Assembly (NCBI GenBank): GCA_937873155.1
Contig: CALMVZ010000013.1
Coordinates: 62,001 to 126,000, forward strand
From: an uncultured Bacteroidota bacterium
Lineage (GTDB): Bacteria > Bacteroidota > Bacteroidia > B-17B0 > Aurantibacillaceae
Reading direction: 5' to 3'
DNA length: 64,000 bases
In this document: piece by piece, positions 23,002-31,647 of the stretch
Numbering within the stretch: position 1 is the first letter of the stretch
How the letters are laid out: each line of letters opens with the position of its first letter
Translations under genes and position numbers: made by a program
The notes under the pieces: generated by a model
Databases searched by the model: none
Told to the model about the DNA's origin: nothing
The model's input: the letters and a program-made list of their open reading frames with translations, nothing else

Positions 23002-25239
23002 ATGAGGTGGCTCTATAGCTTCATTTGTACTTTTCTCTTAGTGTCTGTGTCAGTCGCACAAGAGGACACTTCATATACCGTGCCTGATCCTAAAGCGCCA
23101 ATGGTGCCGCCTTATTCAATCGACTATTTTAATAACAACGCAGCTGCAATTCCAAAGGACACAAATGCGCCTCCGCAATTACCCGGGCCTCCGGTCTTCA
23201 AGCCAAAAGTTGCTTTAGGGACAGGAATGCTTTCTTTTTATGGCGATCTTTATAGTAAACATTACCAGGCACCGTGGGTGTCAAGAGTTGGATTTGATCT
23301 GAATGTATCTCACCGTTTGAACCGCTACCTTCAAATCAATTTCAATATTCTCTTTGGAAAATTAGGTGCTTTTGAAAATACGCCGACGCGCCATGAAAAT
23401 TTCCAATCAGAGATCCGTGCCGGCGGATTGAATTTAATGTATGATTTCGGGAATTTCATTCCTGACCAATACCGTATCCGTCCATGGATCAGTGTTGGTG
23501 TTACCAGTTTTGAGTTCTTGTCTAAAACAGATCTTATGGATAGGAACGGAGAAACGTATCATTACTGGAGTGATGGTTCTATTAAGAATATGCCGGAAGG
23601 AAGTGCGGGTTCGCAATTTGCAAAAGATCTTGTACGTGATTATAAATATGAAACTGATATACGCGAAAGAAATGCAGACGGTTTCGGAAAATATCCTGAA
23701 CGTTCATTCGCATTTCCATTAGGATTTGGTGCCATCATGGAAATTTCCCCACGCTTCGATTTCAAGGCGGGAGTTCAGTATTACCTGACCACAACTGATA
23801 TGGTGGATGGTATAAGTAACAAGAGCGTTGGTAACCGTGCGGGCACAAAAAGCAAAGATAAATTTGTTTACAGTTCTATTGCTTTACAGTATGATCTTGT
23901 AGCTGACAGAAAAGCAAAAACACAAATGGAGGACACATTATCTGATGCTTATTATGACGGTGTGGATTGGTTAGCAATTGAAAATTCAGATAATGATAAA
24001 GACGGAGTAAAAGATTCTGAAGATGATTGCCAGGGAACTCCCGGAGGTGTTAAAGTGAATAAAAAAGGATGTCCGCTGGATGATGATGGAGATGGCGTTC
24101 CGAATTATATGGATGATGAGAATCCATCACCAAAAGGATTTGAAGTAAATATGCATGGTGTAGCACAAACAGATGAATTCTGGCAAAGCTGGTACGATCA
24201 TTATTTCGACACAGTAGGTATTGATAAGACAACAGAGATCATTGGTAACGCTTTTGATTTCGCAAGTACAAAACCTAAAACAAATGCAAATGTAAATGAA
24301 CAACGTGTGTACACAATTGAATTAGCGCGTTATTTAGGAGGTGTACCAAGTGATGAGATGGCTTTCCTGTTAAGTATCGGGGATATTAAATCTACAATTC
24401 TTGAGGACGGGTCAACTGTTGTATATACGGCCGGTACCTACGAAGATGTGAAGATGGCAATACAACGTCGTGATGAATTCAGGGCAGAAGGAAATAAAGC
24501 ATCGCAGGTTGGTTACTTTAAGAATGAAAAATATTTCTCTATGACCGAAGAGGAATTACAAAAGGCGTTAGCCGGTGGAACAAGTACCGCAGCAACAAAT
24601 ACGAACGCAGCTACTACAAACACTGCAAGTGCAACAGATAATTCATTCGCAAAAGGTGGTATTGTTTACCGCGTTCAATTAGGAGCTTACAAGAACAGGA
24701 TCTCGTTAAATGCTTTCAATAACTCAGCGAATGTTGTAGAATTAAAAACTGAAGAAGGAACTTACCGTTATGTAACAGCCGGTCATAAAACTGTTGCAGA
24801 AGCTGCGGCTAAAAAAGCGGATCTGTACTTATTAGGATACACCGATGCATTCGTTACTGCCTATAAAAATGGAAAACGTATTGCGATGAATGAAGCCGGT
24901 GCGACAATGTCAACTAAAGAAAAAGAAGACTTGAATGAGAACAAGACCTTCAGTTCAGTGGATAAGTCATTGATCAATTTCAAGATCCAGATCGGCGCGC
25001 TTAAAAAACCCGGGCAGGTCAAGGATATGGATGAGCGCGTTAAAGATCTTGGCGAAGTTAGTAAACAGACCACAGCTACCGGTAGCGTGAGGTATACCAT
25101 CGGTAAATATGCAGGTTATGATGCGGCTGAAAAAGCACGTAAAGAGATGGAAGATAAAGGCTTCCCTGAGGCTTTCATTATAGCTACTTTTAAAGAAGAG
25201 ATCATCTCATTGCAAGAGGCGATGGAGCTTTTAAAATAA
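23002..25239 (+). CDS. Outer-membrane barrel with TSP3 repeat and SPOR-like domains
   Basis: Third gene of the module (745 aa). Signal peptide (MRWLYSFICTFLLVSVSVAQ), proline-rich leader, then a beta-barrel (about residues 70-305) homologous to the first gene (MDRNGETYHYWSDGSIKNM). A thrombospondin type 3-like segment follows (NDKDGVKDSEDDCQGTP, DDGDGVPNYMDDENP, about 330-375). Next are three SPOR-like units at about 430-510 (YTIELARYLGGVPSDEM, divergent), 550-635 (VYRVQLGAYKNRISLNAF to GYTDAFVTAYKNGKRIAMNE) and 650-745 (FKIQIGALKKPGQVKDM to GFPEAFIIATFKEEIISLQE). It could link outer membrane and peptidoglycan. Function is inferred from domains only. Confidence 0.85.
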   Translation: MRWLYSFICTFLLVSVSVAQEDTSYTVPDPKAPMVPPYSIDYFNNNAAAIPKDTNAPPQLPGPPVFKPKVALGTGMLSFYGDLYSKHYQAPWVSRVGFDLNVSHRLNRYLQINFNILFGKLGAFENTPTRHENFQSEIRAGGLNLMYDFGNFIPDQYRIRPWISVGVTSFEFLSKTDLMDRNGETYHYWSDGSIKNMPEGSAGSQFAKDLVRDYKYETDIRERNADGFGKYPERSFAFPLGFGAIMEISPRFDFKAGVQYYLTTTDMVDGISNKSVGNRAGTKSKDKFVYSSIALQYDLVADRKAKTQMEDTLSDAYYDGVDWLAIENSDNDKDGVKDSEDDCQGTPGGVKVNKKGCPLDDDGDGVPNYMDDENPSPKGFEVNMHGVAQTDEFWQSWYDHYFDTVGIDKTTEIIGNAFDFASTKPKTNANVNEQRVYTIELARYLGGVPSDEMAFLLSIGDIKSTILEDGSTVVYTAGTYEDVKMAIQRRDEFRAEGNKASQVGYFKNEKYFSMTEEELQKALAGGTSTAATNTNAATTNTASATDNSFAKGGIVYRVQLGAYKNRISLNAFNNSANVVELKTEEGTYRYVTAGHKTVAEAAAKKADLYLLGYTDAFVTAYKNGKRIAMNEAGATMSTKEKEDLNENKTFSSVDKSLINFKIQIGALKKPGQVKDMDERVKDLGEVSKQTTATGSVRYTIGKYAGYDAAEKARKEMEDKGFPEAFIIATFKEEIISLQEAMELLK

Positions 25240-25304
25240 GGTTTAACACTTTTTAGATTAACATATCCATCAATTTTTAGTACTTTTATTTAAAATTCTA
25301 GAAC

Positions 25305-25547
25305 ATGAAAAAAGTAATTATATCAGCATTAGCTTTAGTGTTTTTTACTGCAACATCATTAGTTGCCCAGGACGATAAAAAACAAGAGCCGAAAAAGAAA
25401 GAAGAGAAAAAGGAAGAAACTAAACAAGAGCCTGCTCCGGGCGGAACCCGTATGGCGATCAACGAAAAAGGCCTGCCTTCTAAAAAGAAAACTAATAGCT
25501 CAACATCTAAAACCGACGAAACTAAAAAAGAAGAGCCGAAGCACTAA
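25305..25547 (+). CDS. Small exported Lys/Glu-rich protein
   Basis: 80 aa: signal peptide MKKVIISALALVFFTATSLVAQ, then a highly charged low-complexity tail with alternating K and E clusters (KKEEKKEETKQEPAP) and a short non-repetitive middle (GGTRMAINEKGLPSKKK). No family recognised. It follows the envelope module on the same strand after 65 bp, with a near-consensus -7 box TACTTTTA in the gap, and it is closed by a strong terminator. Small charged exported proteins of this kind are common in Bacteroidota, but their role is not known. Confidence 0.75.
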   Translation: MKKVIISALALVFFTATSLVAQDDKKQEPKKKEEKKEETKQEPAPGGTRMAINEKGLPSKKKTNSSTSKTDETKKEEPKH

Positions 25548-25568
25548 TCTCTTACATAAACATTTAGA

Positions 25569-25597
25569 AGCCGTTCAAGACCTGAACGGCTTTTTTT
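25569..25597 (+). terminator. Strong rho-independent terminator
   Basis: AGCCGTTCA and TGAACGGCT form a perfect 9-bp stem with a 5-nt loop followed by a run of seven Ts (25591-25597). It ends the envelope-module region. Confidence 0.9.
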
Positions 25598-25770
25598 ATT
25601 TGTATCTGACCTAATGCTAACAAAACCGACCACTTATTAAGCAATATGGTATTTGTACATAGATCGGTGATGAATTGCTATAAAATCACTATATTTATTA
25701 GTAAAAAAAGGGACCATTGCTTAAGCTAAAAATTAGCATTTAGTGGCATGGTTTTTGAAATAATTGTAGT

Positions 25771-26907
25771 ATGAAAACATCCCTTGCTATTTGTTTGTTC
25801 CTGATCTTAAGTATCAGGATGTACGCTCAAAAAGGAACTAATGACTCACTTGCCGGTTTTGATAATGTACATTTTCAGGAACATCTTTCTGAAATAAAAG
25901 ATAAAGTAGGCAGAGAAAATTTTACCAGGAACGCAGAGCGGAATTTCATCAGAACAAAATATTATCCGGCACCTGCAAGAACATTTCCTTTATCGGCTTC
26001 ATCCAGTACTTGTGGTAATTTTGATTTTGAAGATGGTAATGCAAATGGCTGGACTATTGGAGGAGATTTTCAGATAATGTCCGGTTCAGGTATAGATCCC
26101 TTTGGAGGATTTCCTGTGGTATGTCCGGGTGGTAACTTTTCGCTGCGTTTAAATGATAATAACACAAACGCTGGTACTTGCAGTCCTCCGGGCTCAAAAA
26201 CAACTTTCACTGCCTCTGCTTCAAGAACTATTGCTATTACGGCAGCTAACGCTATTATCAATGTGAATTATGCAGGTGTGATCCTTAATTTCCCTCACCC
26301 TCAAAATGCAGCGGCCAATTTTAGGATCGAGTTTTATGACCAGTTCAATAATCCTATTACCGCACCCACAAGTTATACTGCGTGTTGGGCCAATCCTCCG
26401 GGCGGGGTTGTGGCAAACATGCCTACTTCTTCGGGTACTTCAACCGTCCAGGGTTTACAGATCTGTAGTTACGGACAATATCCTACAGCTTATTTTCCTT
26501 GGCAAACCCAAACATTTAATTTTTCAGCTTTTATAGGATCGAACATAACAATAAAATTATCAGCCGATTGGTGCTTGTATCAATATGATTGGGGTTATGC
26601 TTATTTTGATGTTTGCTGTGATAATACCAATTGCAATAAGATCGCTGTTCTTAATGTTGATGAAAATGAAAAGGAAACATTAAAGATCTATCCAAATCCT
26701 GCCAAAAACATTTTGAATATTGATTGTGGAAAATTAAAAACACCAATGTTGGTGGTTTATAATTGTCTGGGACAAGAAGTCATGAGGAGGAATTTATCTG
26801 CTAATAAGAATCAGATTCAATTGGATGATCTTTCGGATGGCTTATATTTATTCTCTATTTACTCTCAAAACAAGCAAGTTAAGCAAGGGAAACTGGTTAA
26901 AGAATAA
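25771..26907 (+). CDS. T9SS-secreted protein with jelly-roll-like domain
   Basis: Signal peptide (MKTSLAICLFLILSIRMYAQ), a short helical leader, then a Gly/Asn/Cys-rich beta domain beginning CGNFDFEDGNANGWT. That opening is typical of carbohydrate-binding-module or MAM-like jelly rolls in secreted Bacteroidota proteins. The C-terminal type A T9SS sorting domain follows (IYPNPAKNILNIDC, LVVYNCLGQEVMRRNL, SDGLYLFSIYS, KQGKLVKE). About ten cysteines lie in the beta domain, suggesting disulfides. It is monocistronic, with terminators or spacers on both sides. Ligand unknown. Confidence 0.85.
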   Translation: MKTSLAICLFLILSIRMYAQKGTNDSLAGFDNVHFQEHLSEIKDKVGRENFTRNAERNFIRTKYYPAPARTFPLSASSSTCGNFDFEDGNANGWTIGGDFQIMSGSGIDPFGGFPVVCPGGNFSLRLNDNNTNAGTCSPPGSKTTFTASASRTIAITAANAIINVNYAGVILNFPHPQNAAANFRIEFYDQFNNPITAPTSYTACWANPPGGVVANMPTSSGTSTVQGLQICSYGQYPTAYFPWQTQTFNFSAFIGSNITIKLSADWCLYQYDWGYAYFDVCCDNTNCNKIAVLNVDENEKETLKIYPNPAKNILNIDCGKLKTPMLVVYNCLGQEVMRRNLSANKNQIQLDDLSDGLYLFSIYSQNKQVKQGKLVKE

Positions 26908-26943
26908 GGAAAAAATTCCCTCCCTTTTTTAAATTAATTCTTA

Positions 26944-26951
26944 TATATTTG
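26944..26951 (+). promoter_or_regulatory. -7 box of the icd promoter
   Basis: TATATTTG is an exact TAnnTTTG element 34 bp before the icd ATG at 26986. Confidence 0.65.
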
Positions 26952-26985
26952 GGCTTCATTTTTAGAAACCTAAATACCGTTTACT

Positions 26986-28218
26986 ATGAGCAAAATTAAA
27001 GTAGCCAATCCTGTTGTAGAATTAGATGGCGACGAAATGACCCGCATTATCTGGAAGTTCATTAAAGATAAATTGATCCTTCCATACTTAGATATCGATA
27101 TTAAATATTACGACTTAGGTGTTGAGTACCGCGATCAAACAAACGATCAGGTTACAATTGATGCTGCTGAAGCTATTAAGAAATACCAGGTTGGTATCAA
27201 ATGTGCAACCATTACTCCGGATGAAGCACGCGTTGAAGAATTCAAATTAAAGCAAATGTGGAAATCACCGAACGGGACCATCCGTAATATTTTAGATGGA
27301 ACTGTTTTCCGTGAGCCCATTGTTTGTAAAAATGTACCGCGTTTAGTTACTAACTGGACGTCTCCGATCATCGTTGGCCGTCACGCATTCGGTGATCAGT
27401 ACCGCGCAACAGATTCAGTGATCAAAGGAAAAGGAAAATTAACCATGACCTTCACACCTGAAGACGGCGGAGCTCCGGTAGTTCATGAGGTTTATAATTA
27501 CAAAGGGAACGGGGTTGCTTTATGTATGTACAATACAGAAGAGTCTATCCGCGGATTCGCTCATTCTTGTTTCAATGTTGCATTGAATAAAAAATGGCCT
27601 TTATATTTATCTACAAAGAATACTATCTTAAAAAAATACGATGGTTTCTTTAAAGATATTTTCGAAGAGATCTATCAAAAAGATTACGCAGCAAAATTCA
27701 AAGCAGCAGGTATCGTTTACGAACACCGTTTAATTGACGACATGGTTGCATCTGCATTAAAATGGAACGGAAGTTTCGTTTGGGCTTGTAAGAATTATGA
27801 TGGAGATGTTCAATCAGATTCAGTAGCACAAGGTTTTGGTTCATTAGGTTTAATGACATCAGTTCTTGTTACTCCGGATGGAAAAATTATGGAAGCTGAA
27901 GCTGCGCACGGAACAGTGACCCGTCACTACCGCGACCATCAGGCAGGTAAACCAACTTCTACAAATCCAATTGCAAGTATTTTCGCATGGACACGTGGTT
28001 TAGAATTCCGCGGTAAATTAGATGGTAATAACGAATTAATGAAATTCGCTAAAGCGTTAGAAGAAGTTTGTGTTGAGGTGGTAGAAAGCGGAAAAATGAC
28101 CAAAGACTTAGCGGTTTGTGTTCATGGAAACAAAGTTGAGCATGGTAAACATTATCTTTACACTGAGGAATTCTTAAACGAATTAGATTCAGCGTTAAAA
28201 AAGAAATTGTCGAAATAA
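26986..28218 (+). CDS. icd: NADP-dependent isocitrate dehydrogenase (eukaryote-like type)
   Basis: TCA-cycle enzyme, isocitrate + NADP+ to 2-oxoglutarate + CO2 + NADPH. The 410-aa sequence belongs to the homodimeric type shared with mitochondrial IDH2 rather than the E. coli type. It has [40 protein letters not shown] (substrate-binding serine and arginines), [25 protein letters not shown] (metal-binding Asp) and [15 protein letters not shown] (NADP site). It is complete, has its own -7 box, and is followed 25 bp after the stop by a strong terminator. Confidence 0.97.
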   Translation: MSKIKVANPVVELDGDEMTRIIWKFIKDKLILPYLDIDIKYYDLGVEYRDQTNDQVTIDAAEAIKKYQVGIKCATITPDEARVEEFKLKQMWKSPNGTIRNILDGTVFREPIVCKNVPRLVTNWTSPIIVGRHAFGDQYRATDSVIKGKGKLTMTFTPEDGGAPVVHEVYNYKGNGVALCMYNTEESIRGFAHSCFNVALNKKWPLYLSTKNTILKKYDGFFKDIFEEIYQKDYAAKFKAAGIVYEHRLIDDMVASALKWNGSFVWACKNYDGDVQSDSVAQGFGSLGLMTSVLVTPDGKIMEAEAAHGTVTRHYRDHQAGKPTSTNPIASIFAWTRGLEFRGKLDGNNELMKFAKALEEVCVEVVESGKMTKDLAVCVHGNKVEHGKHYLYTEEFLNELDSALKKKLSK

Positions 28219-28243
28219 CAGATCTTATAAAAATCACTGAAAA

Positions 28244-28266
28244 AGCCTCATTTTGAGGCTTTTTTT
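28244..28266 (+). terminator. Terminator after icd
   Basis: AGCCTCA and TGAGGCT form a perfect stem with loop TTT followed by six Ts; flanking As upstream make it bidirectional-looking. Confidence 0.88.
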
Positions 28267-28292
28267 GTTAAAAATCGTCCGAATTGTTCATT

Positions 28293-28315
28293 TTTTCGAC
28301 AAAAAACGTCGAAAA
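28293..28315. promoter_or_regulatory. Putative operator upstream of accB
   Basis: TTTTCGAC and GTCGAAAA are a perfect 8-bp dyad with a 7-nt spacer, ending 27 nt before the accB -7 box. The size and position suit a dimeric regulator of fatty-acid synthesis. No U-tract follows, so it is not a terminator. Confidence 0.5.
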
Positions 28316-28342
28316 TGTGGTTTTTTAAAAATAAAAAAATGC

Positions 28343-28350
28343 TACTTTTG
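28343..28350 (+). promoter_or_regulatory. -7 box of the accB-accC promoter
   Basis: TACTTTTG is an exact TAnnTTTG element, giving an approximately 57-nt leader before the accB ATG at 28414. Confidence 0.65.
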
Positions 28351-28413
28351 ACCCCAACTAACTAAACCCGAAGGATTGAAAAAATCCAACAGGTTAAACT
28401 AAAACTAACAACA

Positions 28414-28917
28414 ATGAAGCTAAACGAAATCCAGGATCTCATTAAGTTCGTTTCCAAAAGCGGGGTAAATGAAGTTGAACTGGAAACTAAGGAGATCAAA
28501 ATCGTTATTAAAACCGGCAAACAATCAGGTCCTGTGGTTTACCAAAACCCGACCCCGGTTATTACAACTCCAACTCAAATGGTAACTCACGCACCGGTGC
28601 ATAATCCTACTCCGGTTGCAGAAACAAAAACTACACCAACTCCAACTTCAAACGGAAATGGTGCTGATGAATCAAAATACATAACTATTAAATCACCAAT
28701 GATCGGTACGTTCTACCGTTCTCCTGGTCCTGATAAACCTGTGTTCGCTAACGTAGGTGATGACGTAACTCCGGGTAAAGCGGTTTGTATCATTGAAGCA
28801 ATGAAATTATTCAATGAGATCGAAAGCGATGTAAAAGGGAAGATCGTGAAGGTTCTCGTAAATGATGCGACGCCTGTTGAGTATGATCAGCCATTATTCT
28901 TAGTAGACCCAAATTAA
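28414..28917 (+). CDS. accB: Biotin carboxyl carrier protein of acetyl-CoA carboxylase
   Basis: Carries the biotin that moves carboxyl groups from AccC to AccA/AccD in the first step of fatty-acid synthesis. The N-terminal helical region (MKLNEIQDLIKFVSKSG, then EVELETKEIKIVIK) is typical of AccB. A Pro/Thr-rich flexible linker (about residues 45-85) leads to the biotinyl domain (KSPMIGTFYRSPGPDKPVFA). Biotinylation occurs at the Lys of EAMKLFNEI, K131. Length 167 aa is normal. accC follows 82 bp downstream. A dyad and an exact -7 box lie upstream. Confidence 0.97.
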   Translation: MKLNEIQDLIKFVSKSGVNEVELETKEIKIVIKTGKQSGPVVYQNPTPVITTPTQMVTHAPVHNPTPVAETKTTPTPTSNGNGADESKYITIKSPMIGTFYRSPGPDKPVFANVGDDVTPGKAVCIIEAMKLFNEIESDVKGKIVKVLVNDATPVEYDQPLFLVDPN

Positions 28918-28920
28918 AAA

Positions 28921-28998
28921 AGTTATCAGTTATTGGTTATTAGGTTATAGGTTTCTGTAACTAATAACCGATAACCCTATAACCAATAACATTCAAAT
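28921..28998. repeat. Imperfect inverted, short-word repeat between accB and accC
   Basis: The spacer consists almost entirely of variants of GTTATTGGTTATAG, first on one strand (AGTTATTGGTTATTAGG) and then as the complement (CCTATAACCAATAAC), so it can fold into a long imperfect hairpin. It looks like an expanded low-complexity repeat. Confidence 0.6.
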
Positions 28999-28999
28999 T

Positions 29000-30343
29000 A
29001 TGTTTAAAAAAATATTGATCGCAAACAGGGGAGAGATCGCGTTACGCGTAATAAGAACCTGTCGCGAAATGGGAATAAAAACTGTAGCGGTTTACTCAAC
29101 GGCCGATAAGGATTCGTTGCACGTAAAATTTGCTGATGAAGCAGTGTGTATTGGTCCGCCCCCAAGTAAGGAAAGTTATCTAAGCATGTCGAGTATCATT
29201 GCAGCTTGCGAAATTACTAATGCTGATGCTATTCATCCCGGGTATGGTTTCTTAAGTGAGAATGCGAAATTCTCTGAGATCTGCCGCCAGAATAAAATTA
29301 AGTTCATTGGTGCATCTCCTGAGATGATCAACCAGATGGGAGATAAAAGTAACGCAAAAGCGACAATGAAAAAAGCCGGTGTGCCTTGCGTTCCAGGTTC
29401 TGACGGATTGTTGGCTGATGTTGAAGAAGCGAAAAAAGTTGCCAAAGAAATTAAGTATCCTGTTATAATTAAAGCTACTGCCGGTGGCGGTGGAAAAGGG
29501 ATGCGCATTATCTGGAAAGAAGAAGACCTGCAAGAACTCTGGGACAGTGCAGTTCATGAAGCAACAGCTGCTTTCGGGAATGGTGCGATGTACATGGAAA
29601 AATACATTGAAGAGCCACGCCACATCGAAATTCAAATTGTTGGTGATGCACACGGAAAAGCTTGTCATTTAAGTGAGCGTGATTGTTCAATTCAACGCCG
29701 TCATCAAAAATTAGTGGAAGAAACACCTTCTCCATTTATGACTCCGGAATTACGCGAAGCAATGGGCGATGCCGCTGTGAAAGCTGCTTTATCGATCGCG
29801 TACGAAGGAGTAGGGACAGTTGAATTCTTAGTGGATAAGCACCGTAATTTCTATTTCATGGAAATGAATACGCGTATCCAGGTAGAGCATCCGATAACGG
29901 AAGAAGTAATTAACTACGATTTAATTCGTGAACAAATATTAGTTGCAGCAGGTGTGCCTATTTCAGGAAAGAATTATTACCCTGTATTACATGCTATCGA
30001 GTGCCGTATCAATGCAGAGAACCCATTCATGAATTTCATTCCTTCTCCGGGAGTAATTACAACATTACATACACCGGGTGGACATGGTATCCGTGTGGAT
30101 TCGCATGTGTACAGTGGTTACAGGATTCCACCGAACTATGATTCTATGGTTGGGAAATTAATTACTGTAGCACAAACACGTGAAGAAGCCATTGCAAAAA
30201 TGCACCGTGCTTTAAGTGAGTATGTAATTGAAGGGGTAAAAACAACCATTCCGTTCCACTTAAAATTAATGCAGAACGAAGATTTCAAAAAAGGAAATTA
30301 TACAACCAAATTCCTCGAGACCTGGGATTTTAAAAACGCATAG
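29000..30343 (+). CDS. accC: Biotin carboxylase subunit of acetyl-CoA carboxylase
   Basis: ATP-dependent carboxylation of the biotin on AccB. Complete 447-aa ATP-grasp enzyme: N-terminal [35 protein letters not shown], glycine-rich loop [26 protein letters not shown], the [17 protein letters not shown] block, [15 protein letters not shown] and the C-terminal domain with YDSMVGKLI. It forms an operon with accB. A terminator follows the stop. Confidence 0.97.
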   Translation: MFKKILIANRGEIALRVIRTCREMGIKTVAVYSTADKDSLHVKFADEAVCIGPPPSKESYLSMSSIIAACEITNADAIHPGYGFLSENAKFSEICRQNKIKFIGASPEMINQMGDKSNAKATMKKAGVPCVPGSDGLLADVEEAKKVAKEIKYPVIIKATAGGGGKGMRIIWKEEDLQELWDSAVHEATAAFGNGAMYMEKYIEEPRHIEIQIVGDAHGKACHLSERDCSIQRRHQKLVEETPSPFMTPELREAMGDAAVKAALSIAYEGVGTVEFLVDKHRNFYFMEMNTRIQVEHPITEEVINYDLIREQILVAAGVPISGKNYYPVLHAIECRINAENPFMNFIPSPGVITTLHTPGGHGIRVDSHVYSGYRIPPNYDSMVGKLITVAQTREEAIAKMHRALSEYVIEGVKTTIPFHLKLMQNEDFKKGNYTTKFLETWDFKNA

Positions 30344-30377
30344 CGATTACTAATCAGTACGAATATACAAATCAAGG

Positions 30378-30403
30378 CCCCGTTAAAAGCGGGGTTTTGT
30401 TTT
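30378..30403 (+). terminator. Terminator after accC
   Basis: CCCCG and CGGGG form a 5-bp GC stem with a 7-nt loop, followed by TTTTGTTTT. Confidence 0.8.
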
Positions 30404-30410
30404 AAGGAAA

Positions 30411-30755
30411 ATGGAAATAGAAAAAATAAGAAAATATTGTTTAGCTCTTCCTTATGTAACCGAAGATATTAAATGGGGACATGACCTTTGTTTTTGCATT
30501 GCAGAAAAAATGTTCGTGGTTGTTGGAGTAGATTCAACTCCTGTTTCGGCATCATTCAAAACTTCCGATGAGGAATTCGATAAACTCTCAACAAAAAAAG
30601 GATTTAAGCCGGCGCCTTATGTGGCGAGATATAAATGGATCTATGTGGAGGATATTAAATTGATGAGCGATAAAGATTGGAAGCAAAGGATACAAACGGC
30701 CTATGATCTTGTGAAAGCTAAACTTCCTAAATCTGTACTTAAATCACTAAAATAG
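30411..30755 (+). CDS. MmcQ/YjbR family protein
   Basis: A 114-aa protein of the MmcQ/YjbR (CyaY-like fold) family, often labelled DNA-binding without clear function. Family features are LALPYVTEDIKWGHDLCFCI near the N-terminus, an alternating-strand sheet (MFVVVGV, VSASFK), the PAPYVARYKWIYVED block and the C-terminal helix WKQRIQTAYDLVKAKLPK. It starts 8 bp after the accC terminator T-tract, so it may be expressed by read-through or from a promoter overlapping the terminator. No exact -7 box was found. Confidence 0.9.
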   Translation: MEIEKIRKYCLALPYVTEDIKWGHDLCFCIAEKMFVVVGVDSTPVSASFKTSDEEFDKLSTKKGFKPAPYVARYKWIYVEDIKLMSDKDWKQRIQTAYDLVKAKLPKSVLKSLK

Positions 30756-30778
30756 ATCAACTTTATTTGAAACTCGAT

Positions 30779-30919
30779 GTCATGGTGAGCTTGCCGAACC
30801 ACGACACGAGTACAAACAAATTAGCCCCTGAGCTTGACGAAGGGGCTTCACCCGCGCTTCGTCAAGCTCAGCGCGTTCTCTTTTTAACTTCACTTATGGT
30901 TCGGCATGCTCACCATGAC
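30779..30919. repeat. Nested inverted-repeat element (141 bp)
   Basis: The outer arms, 30779-30801 and 30897-30919, are 23 bp and complementary except for one position (core GGTGAGCTTGCCGAACCA). The inner arms CTGAGCTTGACGAAG (30828-30842) and CTTCGTCAAGCTCAG (30857-30871) are a perfect 15-bp match. Outer and inner arms are themselves variants of one motif, so two palindromic units appear inserted one in the other. A short open frame across it (30767-31000) is repeat-derived and is not called as a gene. Confidence 0.85.
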
Positions 30920-30983
30920 ACTGTGCTCCGAAAATTATTTATGGAATTTTTCCATGACCTGCATCTCAATATAAAATCAGGTT

Positions 30984-31499
30984 ATGAAGCTATCCATTAA
31001 CAATCCCTGCCACGAGAATTGGGATGCAATGACACCCAACGAAAAAGGCGCTTTCTGTTTATCTTGTCAAAAGACTGTAGTTGATTTCAGTAAGAAAACT
31101 GTTCAGGAGATCAAAGACTTCTTCGCTGAAGTTCCGGAAACAGAATCAGTATGCGGACGATTTGAAGAAGATCAATTATCGGATGTGACCTTCGACCATT
31201 TTCATAATGATTTTAAGAAGTGGGGCTATTTTCAAAAGGCTGCAGTAGTTATGTTCTTTGTATTCGGCATGAGTTTATTTGGCTGTGCTCAAAACAGACC
31301 TGAACGTCCGATTGAAAAAATGGGTAAAGTAGCTTATGTTCGTCCGGATACTAATAAAGTAAATGGTAAAAAAGACACGACAAGAGTAAAAACTCCTATC
31401 AAAGGAAAAATAAAAGTAGTCCAGGAAAAACCTAAAAAACAAAAGCCCGAACCGAAGCATTTGATGGGTGATGTGGCGTTTGATGAACGAAAGGAGTGA
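30984..31499 (+). CDS. Four-cysteine N-domain membrane protein (paralogue 1)
   Basis: Residues 1-about 70 form a conserved domain recurring at the N-terminus of many uncharacterised Bacteroidota proteins: NPCHENWDAMTPNEKGAFCL with a following SCQKTVVDFS, then VCGRFEEDQL. The cysteines (C9, C26, C29 and the one in CGRF) could bind zinc or an iron-sulfur cluster. A single hydrophobic segment follows (YFQKAAVVMFFVFGMSLFGC, about 86-105), then a basic Pro/Lys-rich tail without a recognised domain. By topology the Cys domain should be cytoplasmic and the tail periplasmic. The neighbouring gene at 31648 is a clear paralogue. Function unknown. Confidence 0.82.
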   Translation: MKLSINNPCHENWDAMTPNEKGAFCLSCQKTVVDFSKKTVQEIKDFFAEVPETESVCGRFEEDQLSDVTFDHFHNDFKKWGYFQKAAVVMFFVFGMSLFGCAQNRPERPIEKMGKVAYVRPDTNKVNGKKDTTRVKTPIKGKIKVVQEKPKKQKPEPKHLMGDVAFDERKE

Positions 31500-31590
31500 C
31501 TATTAACTTATTAATTATCAATGAATTATTAATTTATTTATGGAATAAGCCAAAGCGACTCATCTCAATATTAAACAAACGAAGCAGAAC

Positions 31591-31617
31591 ATTATAAAGT
31601 AAAGCACACTTTATAAT
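31591..31617. promoter_or_regulatory. Perfect 10-bp inverted repeat between the two paralogues
   Basis: ATTATAAAGT and ACTTTATAAT flank a 7-nt spacer, ending 30 bp before the ATG of the second paralogue. It could be an operator or a leader hairpin. A third partial copy (CTTCATTATAGAC) follows at about 31627. Confidence 0.4.
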
Positions 31618-31647
31618 AAAGTACTCTTCATTATAGACAAAGAAACT

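Noticed and set aside
28921-28998. accB-accC spacer hairpin as a transcription terminator
   Set aside because: No GC-rich stem or T-tract, and accB-accC are expected to be co-transcribed.
30767-31000. 77-codon plus-strand frame
   Set aside because: Entirely made of the nested inverted-repeat element; no family similarity.
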